DNA from: Apostichopus japonicus
Lineage: Eukaryota; Echinodermata; Holothuroidea; Aspidochirotida; Stichopodidae
Direction of reading: 5' to 3'
DNA: 64,000 bases
Assembly: GCF_037975245.1 (NCBI RefSeq)
Contig: NC_092574.1
Location: 13,047,213-13,111,212 of the forward strand
Position numbers and translations under genes: made by a program. Positions 35,300-48,785 of the stretch are shown in pieces. Positions within the stretch are counted from its first letter, which is position 1; each line of letters starts with the position of its first letter. The notes under the pieces were generated by a model that saw only the letters and a program-made list of their open reading frames with translations, was not told where the DNA came from and did no database searches.

Positions 35300-37890
35300 A
35301 TATGATGATACATGCACAAATGAACTAAATTGAAATCACAACATCCCTTTGCTATTTCCATAGAATTTTCGTGTATTTTAATGATATTTAATGTATTTCT
35401 TCATAGAATGAGTTAAGCGGACGAGCTACGTTTGTTTGATGAGAGTATCTGCCAAAAGCATGACGTAAATACAACTCTTGATGGCAAAGCACAAAGGCAG
35501 TCCATCAAAATATGTCTGGAGGAGAAGCATTCTGCAATCTTGGTTATAGGCTACTGTGATTAATACACACAATCTACTGATTAGGATATCTCTTAGTTAA
35601 TGAATCGGATCCGTTTCATATTAACCAAACGAAATTACCCCGAACAGTTAGTACCTTGTCAGCCTCTGTGGCTTGAGTCTGTCAAGATGATGTTGTGCGC
35701 GAAACACATAGACAGAACTGTTTTTAATCGTGTGTTCAATATATTATTTAACCCCAAGATATCTATAGCCTTGGCTTTAATGCAATATTTTAAATGATTG
35801 CTAACTGGGGCACAACAATGTATACTCCTGGGGGTTTGGGCTTTAGACACCCCATCCCCCCCCCCAGAATAATATCAAGAGTTGTTCAGGGCCCCTTCCT
35901 CCCACTAACAGACAGAATATTAGATAATCATAGTGTGCAGTACATAAATATGTAACATAAGTATGTGGTATAACCTAAATTGTCAAAGGAAATTCAAGTT
36001 TCCAAAGGTGCACCATTTTGCATCCAAGCAACCCCCATTTTACCATAATTTCTCAAAGGGATGGGGACCCCTCCACTGGTAGACATAACATCTTAGTCCC
36101 TTTCCCCCGTACAAAATTGGTGGTTATGCCTCTGATTGGTAAAATCTTGCTGATAAGCTAAATGTTTTGCAACATGGTTGGCTATAACCATAAGCACTAA
36201 TATAAATAATAAATGGCTTGTATGTATTAGTTAAGGTCAGAGGTCGCATTGTTCGGCAGGGTCATAAACCATCATATTTCCCTTTTTTAGCAACGCCGCC
36301 CGCATGAGTGGCACTGAAGTTAAACTGTTCCATAATTGGTAAGCATTAGGAAAATGATATGTGAATATTTTAGTTTTTGGTACCATCCAAAGATACCATC
36401 CCCCCTTCCTCTTATCATAAATTCTCCTATTTCCTGTGACCCCTTTAAATTTCTGGTTAGTTTTTCAGCCATGGTAGTATCAGGGAGCTGTGATTAGGCA
36501 GCTCCCAGGTATATTTGTAATCGACTAAACACGTGATTGTGCAGCATCCTCCCCGCATACTGGGGAGATGATCGAGGAGGTTCCTTCCCGACTAGACATA
36601 ATCGATAAATGTCTGTTATAGACTCTTGTCTTGCTCAACAACGGTCCTCTATATTCGTTCACGGATTGAATTCCTGTGTAAATAGTACGGACGGAAGAGG
36701 AGGAACCTTAGTGACGCAGGTATAAAAAAAAATTCTCATTCTGTTGACTGTGTTTTTATTGCCCCATGAAAGTCTGTTAATATTAGCTAATGGAACATTT
36801 ATGTCATGGATAACAACATACTAGAGCTATTCTGGGTGTGATGGAATGGCTGGGTATAATTCTCCTCAACTGGTTTGATCACTATGACGACACCAGAGAA
36901 AAAAGTGATTAAAAAAAAAAGGGGAAAAAGGGGGAAACAAAAAGCTTATGGTGATCAAGCCAAGACTTAATGTGGACTACTATACCAAACAATGGGGACA
37001 GGGTTGGGGAGGGGGAGTGGGTGAAAAGTAGGAGACTGACCATAAACCCGGGGAAACCTCCCTCTTCCCCATTCTCCTACCTGCGGAAATAGTCTTAGCT
37101 TTCATGTTTTGTTCAAACTGGCAAATGATTGTGAGCTAAAGACAAGGCTTACAAATCTACATTGAATTTTGGCTTACAAAGATGACAAATTGGAATTGTC
37201 TGGATTATTTCAGCTGGTCATACTATAGTCACTGGCTTGAAGATGGAGATGTCAATGGGCGGGGGAAGGGGGAATGGGGGGGCAGGGGGGAGGGATGAGG
37301 GAGTTCAGAAGGAAAGTGTGAGGGCACAGGAAAAGTTCTTTACAGAAAGTAGGTGCAAAAGAATGTATAATTCTGCCCACTTCGAAGGAAGATTGGCAAA
37401 GTTTCGACCAGTGATAAAACCCTTGTCCTTTCAGTAACTGCTGCTCCCTAGCTGGTAGATTTTGACATCAAAGCATAAGAGGTGGGGAGGTGATGGCAGG
37501 CAATCGGATGGGAGGGAAGTTTCACTCCTTTTTTTTCTTTTATGTTCATCATTTTTCCTAGTTGGAATTAAAGTCAGGATCCCCATGTTTCGTATTTGTT
37601 GTTACTTATATTCTGCGCCATCTACAGAAGGAAATCATTTAGATGACAATTTTGTTGAGGGAACCTATAGCTAGCTAGATCAAAGCAGCTAAATTATATC
37701 ACATTCTGTGCACTATTTTTAAATTAATATCACTTCCTCTCTGCCAAGAATGTTGAAATTTACAGACACAGGGTCAAAACTGATGCTCCTCTGGGCTCCA
37801 TAAAATCTGTTAAATAAATGATACTTAAAAAGAACTGGAAAAGGTTTCAGTTGTCAGCCAGGCCTACTGGCAGGTCCGCATCTTAATGAC
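35300..37890. other. Non-coding stretch
   Basis: A GTGGTTATGCCTCTG word at 36120-36134 resembles a decayed hAT-type terminus without a partner. A G/A-rich tract lies at 37255-37315. No supported gene. Confidence 0.45.
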
Positions 37891-37959
37891 TTACCTTATC
37901 AGCAATATTGAGGTAGTGGAATGTGGTAAATATTGACACAATATTTCAAGGACTGGCTC

Positions 37960-40900
37960 CAAAGGTGAGAGCCAAGCCATTTTGAAGAGTATATATTTAT
38001 GATAGTATCATAAAAGGCACACCTTGAAAGTACAGTCAATTTGACCTCTCCAACAATCTATATGGAAACTATTTGTCTAGAGCAAGCACTCAGTTGTTTT
38101 CTTTTGTGTTGTTTGTAAACAAACTAGTGTCATAATCCAGGATAACATAAATTCTTAAAGTACAGGTGAATCTAAGGACCAACATTCTTCTCTGGTTGAT
38201 ATTTTGTTCATTGATATATATTCAACGATTGTCATGATATTATTGCCGAGTGCAATTTTTTTTTAAATCAAACTTTCTTTAAGGTTAGTTTAGGAAGAGA
38301 CACCATCCCTTTAAGACAGTTACCTCTATGCAAATTTCTTCCTATAAATTTAATGCCATAGCTCCCCATGGAGGGCCAATTTGTTAATATGTTCTTCTTT
38401 CCCTCTGCTACATGTCCCTTGTCCCTCTATCTCATCTCAAATTCCAAAGAGAATCAATTTGTACAACAAAAATAAAGTCTTTTGGTAACGGTATAACCTC
38501 TTCTTTCATGTTGCTTTCATTTCGCCGTGTCCTCCCCGTGTGGTTCTTCCTTTCTTCGATCTCGCTTTCAGCTATGCGCTGCCTTTCCAACGACTTCTTT
38601 CTCCAAAATCAAGCAGACCCTCAGGGCTCTAGAATGTGATCTACTTGTCACATACCAGCTGAGAAGTGCACTTGGGTAATAAAGTGAATCTAATAAACTA
38701 CTATGTTTTCATATGATTTTGGAATTATTACATATATGACAGGTAAGTTACATTGGTCTTGATGTCCTCAGCCAAGTAGAAAGAGTCTAGAATCTCTGCC
38801 GACCAGTGGGGTACTCGTAATCTGAGATAGCAATGATATTACACCAGCTGCCTTTGACAAAAAATTTGTCCTCAAAAAGTAACGGAGTAAGTCACAATCT
38901 TCGAAAATTGTTATATTTATGCAACTTTCATGGAGCAAAATTTCAAAGGCTTTTTCTGTTTCTTCTCCTTTTTTTTTATTTTTTATAATTTCATGAGAAA
39001 TTTTCCCAATATTAGAATGAGGTCATATCTTTGTCCCATGGGTTTGGGAAATGCTTGAATCAGGGACGGAATTGATCCCATGCCAGGGAGGAGAATACAG
39101 TCGGGAATTATTAGTTTCAGATATTCAAACTTTTCAAACTTACAAGACAATCAGATTAAGGCAAATAATGATCAATCAACCCTAATTTTGTGAAACAAGA
39201 TTAAATTGAAATTATTCACTACAAAAAGTCATAATTCTAAGCAAATTCATGGGGATGAACCAAGTTAAAACAAATCATTAATAAAAGCATACAAGACACA
39301 ATGCCAAATGAAGACATACTCTTTATCTCCAATGATAGAAATTTGGCAAAACACATGAAGATAGTTCAGTCACAGTGTGTCTAACTACTATTAAATGTTG
39401 TTGTTGAATATTAATTCTTACAAAAATTGTCTCTGAGGTAAATGAATGTTAGTGAATAAGGTTTCCATTTTTTGTCTTGGCAAATTTTTGACAAATTAGG
39501 CTCAAAGCTGTCAAGTCATTTGTAATTGTCGTTCAAACCCAGAATCTTGCTTTGTGAGAAGAAGAAGAAGAAGAAGAAGATTAAATACAGCGATTTAAAA
39601 ATAGAAGTCAAAGGTGGAAAAGAAATTAACTGAACGGACAAGAAATTGTTTCCAAAATGAAACTAAATTTACCCTCGGTGTGGTCATAGATAGTCATGAT
39701 TACTTTTCACTGGTAAAACAAAAGAACTTCCTCTCAAAGAAAGATGAAACATTTATGTTTCATGTGCAGAGTCGTATAGGAAAGAAAAGGGCACAAAAGT
39801 CATCATTCGAGGTCGTTCTACTATATTTGTAATAAAATTGATGTTTCTTCCTGTTAACCTAGAAATTGCTGTAATTTAATCAAACTTGCAGAAACACTAT
39901 ATTGATTAAACAGATGTATTTTATATATTCTGTCTTCCTTTGTATCAAGAAAATTACAGGAGCACGTAAATTGTAGAGCAATTAATATCAAGTGATTACT
40001 TTGAACTTAAAGGTGGTCAGTGGTCTCAAGAGTGCATAATAATTATGACAAACATAATGGTTGTACTAAACTGTAAGCCCTGAAAATATTATTACACCCT
40101 ACTTTTCCACCCTTGACCCCACCCTGTTCCCTTTTACATAACTCAGAACAACATACTATGATGTGATCAGCCGTCCCGGATTTCCATTAGCTCTCCCAGA
40201 TCCAAAAGTGTCCCTGGACTTGTTCCAGGGTGTTATGCTCTGTCCCAGGATATCTACGAGTGTCCTTCAATAATTATAAGTTTGCCTATTTGACTTTCAG
40301 CCTCGTGTAGAAAACAGCTTAAACATGCGATGTGACCATTTACATAGTTCGTTCACACTCAAGGATTAAAGGCTACACAGATCACTTTAATAACGATTTC
40401 AAAATCTGCAGTAAATCATATTCAAACTATGCATAATTTTGCATATTACAGATGAAATTACCATTCCTGTTTTCTTCAACTTTCTTGGCCTAGGAGATTA
40501 AATTGCTTGGAGGTAATACAGAAAATTTGAGCATTTAGCAATCGTCTTTTAACGTGAATTTTGAGGGCATTTCATTGTTTTGTATTGCCATAAAGCTTCT
40601 TTAAACATAAAGTCGGTATGACCCGCTGCTTGAGGTCAGCATGAGAGGATGAATATTGATTTAATATCCCTGGTTTTCCTGAAAAAAAGTGGTCATCTTA
40701 ATATGCCATGTCTGACAATAGATTAAGTAAAGAGCAGAGTAAGATGCGTTACGGTTTGGCCTTCCCCTCCCCCCCCCCCGCCTCACACTATTTCGTCTAG
40801 CTCCTTCCACCCTCCCCCTCTCAGATTTGTTACAATATGTTGATCCCTAGTATCCAGATGTTGAACAGCTGAGTAAAGTCAGCACAATTAATTTTAAGTA

Positions 40901-41127
40901 AACAAGAAAAGGCAATTAGGTTTTTAACTAATTACCATTCGTGATTCCTTCATCTAAACATATCTCACTATAATAATTTTTCAAAAAGAAAAACTTAACT
41001 GAAGTACTGACCACAGCCTCTTTGTAGGAATGTCATTAAAAACTCATCAAATATATTGTTTAGGTCACTTTTTACACATTTCCCATAGGTGATTGTTATT
41101 CGTCTCCCTTCTCAGCAATTATCAATG
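37960..41127. other. Non-coding stretch
   Basis: A (GAA)n run sits at 39558-39580. Exon-like open pieces near 37.9, 38.5 and 38.8 kb on the minus strand do not join in frame and are not called. Confidence 0.45.
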
Positions 41128-41131
41128 TTAA

Positions 41132-41383
41132 AGGTAGTCAGTATAGGCCCCAAACATATAGCACGCTATAATTGCTAGAAGTTTTCAAAAGTACTTTCCT
41201 GGAGGTCTTTACTCTCCAAATTGTTCTCAACAATTTTTAACGAACACACAAGATGACTGAATGTCCCTATGAGGAAAATTTCCTTGAAGGTTGTAATTAA
41301 AACAGTTTAAGAATTTCACCAAAGGTGACCATATTTGAAAATCTAGCATATTTGGGGCCAATACAGCATACCTTTAACCAAGG
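41132..41383. mobile_element. TTAA-flanked MITE (Kolobok/piggyBac-like), 252 bp
   Basis: Ends AGGTAGTCAGTATAGGCCCC (left) and, reverse-complemented, AGGTATGCTGTATTGGCCCC (right) form imperfect inverted repeats of about 33 bp. TTAA lies directly outside both ends (41128-41131 and 41384-41387), matching the TTAA duplications of the Kolobok and piggyBac superfamilies. The AGG start favours Kolobok; this is inference. No coding capacity. Confidence 0.8.
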
Positions 41384-41387
41384 AATG

Positions 41388-42029
41388 ATATTGGTACAAA
41401 ACACCTCTATCAGCTCAGTTCTAGATTCAAGTTGAACTCACCGAATAGGACACTTAATTGTGAAACAGCAAAAAGCCAGTCAATATTTCATTCCTTTGTG
41501 GTAAAAACATGTTGTGATGAAATGTCAACCATTTCAGGCACTTTCATCGTCCAGCACCAGCAATGGCCAAAGAACACAAAGGGATAGGGTCATAAAATGA
41601 TGGATTATGACAGCAGATAGAATGTCCATAAAAGGTATTTTGATCTGGTCACTCTTCATATGCATAGTCGGTCTGTTCATCTTTTGTTCTTGATGATTAG
41701 ATCTAATTGATATCATCAAAAAGTCATGCCTCCCCAATTAAAGCATTTAGACTGCAGATGTCTACGATCTTGTAATAAAGTATATCAATATTTACCACGC
41801 CCCCAAAAAAAATTAATGTAACTTTCCAAACCTCTCTTTTGTTACCTTGAGGTAATTATCTTCCCAAATTAATTATTGAAATTTGAGAGTACTGAGGATT
41901 AAGTTAGACAATTAGATAACTCAATGAGAAACTAATTGTTCCAAGATTCAAAGATGTCAGTCAAAGGATCATCAGTACAAAAAGTTTAAGATACAGATTA
42001 TAATTTGAAATATTAAGGAAGGCTAATCA
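41388..42029. other. Non-coding stretch
   Basis: Nothing supportable. Confidence 0.5.
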
Positions 42030-42033
42030 GGAT

Positions 42034-42115
42034 TTTGCTTGAAGAAGGGGGTGGGATGGGATGGGATGGGCTGGAAGACGGAGGTGGGGTGGGGTGGGAT
42101 GGGATGGAATAGCGG
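42034..42115 (+). repeat. G-rich (GGGAT/GGGGT)n repeat
   Basis: GGGATGGGATGGGATGGGCTGG followed by GGGGTGGGGTGGGATGGGATGG. At least eight runs of three or more Gs in about 80 bases make G-quadruplex formation likely. Confidence 0.8.
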
Positions 42116-45100
42116 GGCAAACAGTGGCAGGGAGACAATTAATATGCAGCCAGCTATGATAAGCAATCTTAGCTAAAATCTCAACTGAGGTTTGATGCTA
42201 CCGGTTTACTTTAAATATAAATGAAGACTTCTCCTTGAATACGAACCGAGACTTTTGAAGAAATTAAAAGATTCATTTGGTCTTTGGTCTGAGGTCTCTG
42301 TGTACATCTTCCTTTGTCAAATTTGAGCAATGTCACAAACTTAAATCACCTTTGATAGAGGTTGTCACCTTAGGCCTCTATTATTTATGTCCAGGGTAAA
42401 CATCACTGCCCTTTCGTGGTTGGGGGGTCGCCCATGATCTTCCAAAGGTGACTCACAAAGTAGGATAGTTATTGGGTGAGTCTTCCCTTTGATTTACGAT
42501 TTTCATCTCATTCTGTCTGCAATAAAACTTGTAGGACAGCAAGTGATAATAACCGAGCTTATAGTTTTTCTTGAGTCCTTTACACTTGATAAAGCCTTGC
42601 TTTGGTCTTCTCTGTATGGAAAGATGCTTCAAGAAGAGTTGATAGCCACACACACCAGCATGCTTGTATTATATATATATACTTGAAAATCCCTGCATGT
42701 AAACTAGCATGTTTTCACCAGGGCATGGGGTAGGGGGGGGGGGATGAGGGCAGAGATCCGAGGTCTGAAAGCAGTAGAGGTGGGAGAGTAGAATGGGGAG
42801 GACAAGAATGGAGTTTCCTAACCTTCGTTATATCTGTGAGTTGCATGATTCGTTGGCAATCTGTTCTTCTACCACATCTAATAATCATGAATAATGCAGA
42901 AAATGCGGAAAACCGACTAAAACCTAAAAGATGAAGAAAGCATCTGTGTTTAGAAGCTTTTGGTTCTTATCTGAACCTTCTTCAGATTATATCTATATGT
43001 TTATTCAAAACTTATGACTCCACAGGAAACAACAAGGCAGGAAGGTATCATCAATTTGCATTGGCAAACTCCCCATCATCCCCCCCCCCCTCCCCTCCCC
43101 GATCCACTTACCCACTCCACCCATTCTCCCCTTTCTTCCAAATATCAGGAATAAAGATAATGGTTCACAGTTAACGCTTGATGGTTTGACTTTCATTTCC
43201 CTAATACTACAATACACCATCCTCTTTTAAATACATGTGCCCTCACTGCATGACAAAGCCTTCTTTCATGAAAAAAGATATTGCTTGTCCTTTCCTAATC
43301 TAACACCCTCAGAAGCAATTAGCCAATTGAGGCCTGATTTGGAGCACCATTGTATCACTACCTATTCCTCCCCCCCCCCCCATCTGTCCTCTTTTGGTGC
43401 AATCTGCCTCCTTTCTTTTACAAGCTTAATTTGACCACTGAGCTCACACCAAATTAATTATACGTCTCTTTGACTTATTGCCAATTGCCAGAACCATTCG
43501 GTGTTAATATTTTAAACTGGCAAAGAGTAAAAAGACCACTTCAATTCAATTAAGAGCCAAGACATATTTGGTACCATGGTCTCAGTGTTATAGAAGGATA
43601 AATTACTAAACAGTGTTGCACAGCCCTCCCCCCCCCCTCCCCTCCCACTCTCTCCATCACTCTGAAATCCATTCCTCTTTCTATACTCATTACTTACTCC
43701 AAGGTGAAGTCATCTTAATTGTTTGTCTCTTCCCCAAAAAAGAGAACTGCTCTCAATAACCACTGACCATTTGGGGCAAAAAATCTAGCTTACTTTTGAA
43801 GTATTGACATGAAGACATATATACATAGTACTGCAGATTTGTTGATTGCCTAGCTCTCACCCAGGGAAGAGGACAATTTATCCCAAGATGAGAGGCAGAG
43901 CCACTTAAAGGTTCAAGAGAGCACCCTGTGGATGAAATAGCTCTCAACAGTGACATCCCAAAATATCTGCAGGGGAGAGGACACACTTACACTCATTACC
44001 ATAATGGGATAACCCTATGGCATAACCATGGCGATAATCACATTCTGGCAATGACACTGGAGAAGAGACAGTCACCACAATGAAACTAAAAAGGAAGAGG
44101 AGGGGGGAGGAAATGGGGTCAAATCCTCTGGAGATGAAATCAGCTGGTTCATGGCATACATATATATAATATAGATATATATCATAAAATATATTGCTCA
44201 CTTTGAATTAAGTTTAACACTGTGAGGCATATAGACAACACCCTCATACAACAAACAGAATCAAGAAAAAAAAATTTCACTAATTTCACTTATGCAATTA
44301 AATACTTTTACCAATCATCTCTTAATATGCCCTGGATATAGATTTGTACCTAAGGTCATAGGTGAAATAGGTGAGACCTGGTAATGTCCGGGACTTTTGA
44401 ACGCATGGAAATAAAATACAAGGGTATGACTTTCAAATCAAATGTATAGTTAGCAACATATAAAAGTGAATGTGTCAATCAAATGTATCTTTAGTAGTAC
44501 AATAAGTTGATACACTGAAGAATAGAAATTACATGTTATATTTTCTGTAACTCTCAACACAAGAGTACAAAAGATCAAAATCACAGAAATAAAAGCTTTA
44601 TAAATCATTTAAAACAAGAAAATTACCCCCAAAAAAGTAGACAGAGGATGAATAACAGGGGGGAGGGGGAGTATTGGCACTGTTTTACTCCTATATCTCT
44701 GGCTGTTATGTTTAAGTCATGGGGCTAAACTAAAATATATCCAGATAGATAGTTCAGTATGTTGTGGCATATCTTGCTTTGATTCAGTTTTTTATTCCAT
44801 TCCCTCAAAAATTTATTTTAATATATTAAAGTGGGGGTGGGGGCTTGGATTCTGCTGTCCAATACTGTTTCATGATAAATAAACCAGAGCAAATGATCCA
44901 TGGTCTATGAATGAAGTTCAAAGGTGAAAACATTTAAGGGATCCTGACTTTCTTCTGCCAAAATAAATTTTGGGCCAAAACTAAAAGTACCTCCATAAAT
45001 CACATTTTTACCATGATCATAAATTTCTACCAGGTATGTATTGGCCCCAACTCCATTTTTGACCAAGTTTAGTTACAGTCTAACCAAAAGTTTTAATGGC

Positions 45101-45677
45101 TTCTTTCTTTCCCTTGTGGTCTTACTGAGAATTATGAGTAAAACATGGTATGCCAGTCACCAGCTCCAAAGTTGTCTAGCAATCAAAGGAATACATGAAA
45201 GAGAAACATCTTGGCCCTTGTTAAGATAATGTTGACAAAGACAGTTCATGGGAAGAGGGAGGCAAAAGAGGAAAATATTTTAATTTCAAGGTTCTTGTAA
45301 GCCCAGGATTAGACTGGAGGCGGGCGTCCATAGATTACAAACAAAAGGATGCGAAAAGTGACTTTTTCTCAGCGTGTATTGACTCTGTCGCAATATGGAA
45401 GAAATGTATGGAAAAAAGAGAGATTTTTGGAAGGATTTGGAAACATTTTATGACACACGTCAAAAGGGAAAAAAGGGTATTGAGAGCAGTTTCGTGACCT
45501 CAAAATTAACACTATCAGAGAAATTAAAACTTTCTGAAGCTTGTTCTCTAAGCTTTGTGTAGTAGTGCTAAACTTTTGGAGAACTGTTCCAGGGTAATGG
45601 GGAAAAGACATGCCGTAGTGAACACTCTTTTAACATTAAGAATCACTATAGCAGAGACAGAACAAGCGAGCTGAAAT
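42116..45677. other. Non-coding stretch with several C/G tracts
   Basis: G- and C-runs at 42731-42740, 43081-43090, 43371-43381 and around 43628-43642. No supported gene. Confidence 0.5.
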
Positions 45678-45681
45678 TAAT

Positions 45682-45925
45682 CATAAATTCAATATTATTA
45701 ATATTACACAAAAACATGCTAAATTGTTTAAACAAATGGTTAGAAAACCTGTGGAATTTTATGTAAAGGGCTATAAAAATGGGAAAACCCCACTCTTCTC
45801 GGATAAGCATAAATTTAATATTATTAATATTACACAAAAACATGCTATATCATTGAACAAATGGTTAGAAAAACTGTGGAATTTTATGTGAAGGGCTATT
45901 AATATGGGAAAACCCCTCTCTTCTT
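45682..45925 (+). repeat. Two-copy tandem duplication, 126-bp unit
   Basis: CATAAATTCAATATTATTAA at 45682 recurs at 45808 as CATAAATTTAATATTATTAA. The two units are about 90% identical across the whole length, ending in GGGAAAACCCC-CTCTTCT. Open frames crossing it (for example 45646-45843 minus) show the same repeated peptide twice and are not genes. Confidence 0.9.
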
Positions 45926-46683
45926 GGTGTCTGAAATATTTGACGATGTGTAAGATCTGCTATGAGGAAATACTTGGGTTACTTTTACCACTTTTAATAG
46001 TAGTAGTTACTCTGGGCAATTTAGATGGTTTTTTTGCAGCCAGTATTCGGATCAAGTCCTTCATATCTTACATGTTGGTTAGCTGCCAAAATTGTGTGCG
46101 CTCCTATCCATCTGCAGAGGTTTATCAACCACATGAAAACCCGGACAGTTTTCTTTCTATATGGCCTGCTACAAAGATGAATCTTTTGAAGATATACTAG
46201 GCTCTGAAACTTGTCTCGTTTGACCTCTGGTCAATCGATGAAACATGACGATGATGATGTTATTGTAAGATACTTTGCATACTTACAAAACTGTCAAAAG
46301 TTGGAAGTTTATTTTGCTGAAAAACCCCCACTTCTGAATTGTTTTCTCTCTTAAAAGTCCTGTTTTCCAGGTAATATAGGACACCAAAATAAACAGTATT
46401 GAGTTAATATAATCAATTAAAGTTGGCAGCCTCTGGGCAGGCTGCTCCAATACTGTCAAAGTATACCACTAAAGTTTCATTGTCAAACCTTGAGCAGAGA
46501 GGACGTCAGAGGGGATGATCGTTCAAGTTCATGCCATGACAAGGATTTCATAGCCGATGAACAAAGAGGATGTTGGAAGGAAATATTCAAATACTTCAGA
46601 ACTAAATGAACACATATTAAAAATTAGTTACATCATTAACAACTGGGATGATGAAAAGAAAGTGAATCAACCTTGGTGAATGA
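45926..46683. other. Non-coding stretch
   Basis: Nothing supportable. Confidence 0.5.
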
Positions 46684-46972
46684 TTTAATGATATTTTTTT
46701 GGGGGGGGGGGGGGTAGTAAAAGCCATAATTTGAGAAACAGCTAGACCTGACCTACAGGTACAAGTTCACTCAGTCACAACGGATCTGTGTAATCATGGA
46801 GTATCGAAATTTGAATAAAAAAACTCTGAATTTAATGACATTTTTTTGGGGGGGTAGTAAAAGCCATAATTTGAGAAACAGCTAGACCCGCACCTACAGG
46901 TACAAGTTCACTCAGTCACACGACGGATCTGTGTAATCATGGAGTATCGTAATTTGAATAAAAAACTCTGGA
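46684..46972 (+). repeat. Two-copy tandem duplication, 140-bp unit
   Basis: Each unit begins with a T/G-tract (T7 then G14 in the first, T7 then G7 in the second) followed by GGTAGTAAAAGCCATAATTT, at 46713 and 46853. The copies differ by a few substitutions, small indels and the G-tract length. Confidence 0.9.
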
Positions 46973-47620
46973 TTGTTAATATCATACTTTTATCATGTGA
47001 TTAGCTTGTTAGTAGTTACAACAAAGATATTGTGACTTGACTGACAAACAAGTAGATACCGATGTAGTCTGCTGGGGTTAAATTTGATGGTGAAACACAA
47101 ACCGTCTCTGCAATTCAACATTTTTCATCAAAGAGATTTATCCCCAACCTTATCACTGCCTCAGACTTTCCTTTCCGAGATGTTTTAATACATCCAGCCC
47201 AAAAATAGGAACGATGCTAGTACATGAATCAATGCCTTCGGGAAGAGGCCAGGCAAAGAAGTTTTTTAATCCTGGGTGAGGATGGTTTCTTAGAAAGAGG
47301 TGCTGCCAACATTATCAATCACAACTCTCCTGTATGTCCTTTTTCGTCTCAAATTGCCACAGGGTTAATGTTTTATGATGCAATTTAGGAGGTCCATGGA
47401 TGAAGAAATTTATTTGCCATCGAAAGATTTAAATATCTCAGTACATGAGAAGAACTACTATAGTAGCAATATTAAGGACACCTATTTCTTGTATTTTCAA
47501 AATGGTTTTCTCTAAAGCAAAGGATGTCTATTTTTCTCCTTAATATTTACAGGCATTGCGCATCATGCATCCAATGTACCACCAGTATTGTTTCATATGA
47601 ACGATAAAAAAGGAAACACA

Positions 47621-47790
47621 GGTGCTGTGGCCGAGTGGATAAAGGTGGTGGCATTTGAAGCAATGAGGCTTAGCAATCGGGTGGTTCTGGGTTCAGTCCC
47701 TGGCCAGGTCATAGCATAGTAGGGTGGGTGTTTACATCCAAGAGCAATCTATGGTTTTCCTATCTGAAATGACTTTCTAAATTACTAAAT
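47621..47790 (+). mobile_element. tRNA-Ser-like SINE
   Basis: The head (47621-47711) reads GGTGCTGTGGCCGAGTGG, containing a perfect Pol III A box (TGGCCGAGTGG), an anticodon arm CATT-TGAAGC-AATG with TGA at the Ser(UGA) position, a long class-II variable region and a B-box-like GGTTCAGTCCC in a T-arm (CTGGG...CCTGG). The acceptor stem does not close, so it is not a functional tRNA. A tRNA-unrelated body follows (CAGGTCATAGCA and onward). The 3' end is uncertain and no target-site duplication is evident. Confidence 0.75.
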
Positions 47791-48586
47791 TAATACTTCA
47801 ACAAAGTGAGACCCCTTTAGATGCTTAATTCAAAGAATAATTTTATATTTTATGTTTGAAATATCAGCTAGTAATATTTTGGGTAACATAAAATATTTGC
47901 AGTACAACTCTCATACATAATTAGTATCAGTATCTTCATCTTTCCATAACATCAGAATTTGCTATGTGAATCTTTTCCATATTATCCAAACTTTCTATGC
48001 TGTACCAGATTACTTGTATCCAGGATATTAACAGTGTATCACTTCATGTACAGTGTTCCTTTAAATAACATTCATGATATGATTTTCATCATTTTATTGT
48101 GATAACTCATTTCCGTTGTGTACTTGTTTGCGTCCCTATAGCATCAAAGATTTGGCAGAGATACAGTTTATCGGGGTTTTACACTCTGAACACGTGTCTA
48201 CCATTTCATCAGTTTGGCAATCTTGCAGCTTTACCCTACAATATCTACAAGTTCAATGATCACTCAATTATTTCCCTTCTGTTGTTATATGTTATTCCCT
48301 CAGGAATGCGTAATTTATACATTTTCACAGCTGCACATTGAATAAGTGGCTGAAAATGTTCAAAGTGGTTGCACCTGTGTGTACTTCATGTTTAGGGTTA
48401 AACCCTCTGGATTTTAGCACAACTGTTACAACATGTATCATCCTGGTTTCCTGGGCATCTTGCAAACCAGACAGTTTTGTTATATAGTAATAGCTTCCTG
48501 GTTTGAATACAAGATATCCTAAGAGACATAATAGTGCTGGTACTGTAGTCAATGCATATAGACTACATAGTTCATTCTTTGTATCA
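47791..48586. other. Non-coding stretch
   Basis: Nothing supportable. Confidence 0.5.
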
Positions 48587-48785
48587 TCATCATCAATATC
48601 ATCAATATCATCATCATCACTATCATCATCACTATCATCATCACTATCATCATCACTATCATCATCATCAGCATCAATATCATCAGCATCATCACTATCA
48701 TCATCATCACTTTCATCATCATCACTATCATTATCATCACTATCATCATCATCATCATCACTATCATCATCGTCATCATCAAACT
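48587..48785 (+). repeat. (ATC)n trinucleotide repeat
   Basis: About 65 imperfect ATC units with CTATCATCATCA and GCATCA variants. Open frames of 77-162 codons on both strands (poly-Asp, poly-Ser, His/Tyr-rich) are translations of this repeat and not proteins. Confidence 0.95.

Noticed and set aside
37390-38821. Several minus-strand exon-like pieces (37895-37956 with GTAAGT, 38432-38610, 38752-38821)
   Set aside because: Each is open between plausible sites, but the phases of the 38.8 and 38.5 kb pieces do not join, the opposite strand near 37.4 kb is equally open, and no homology is recognised.
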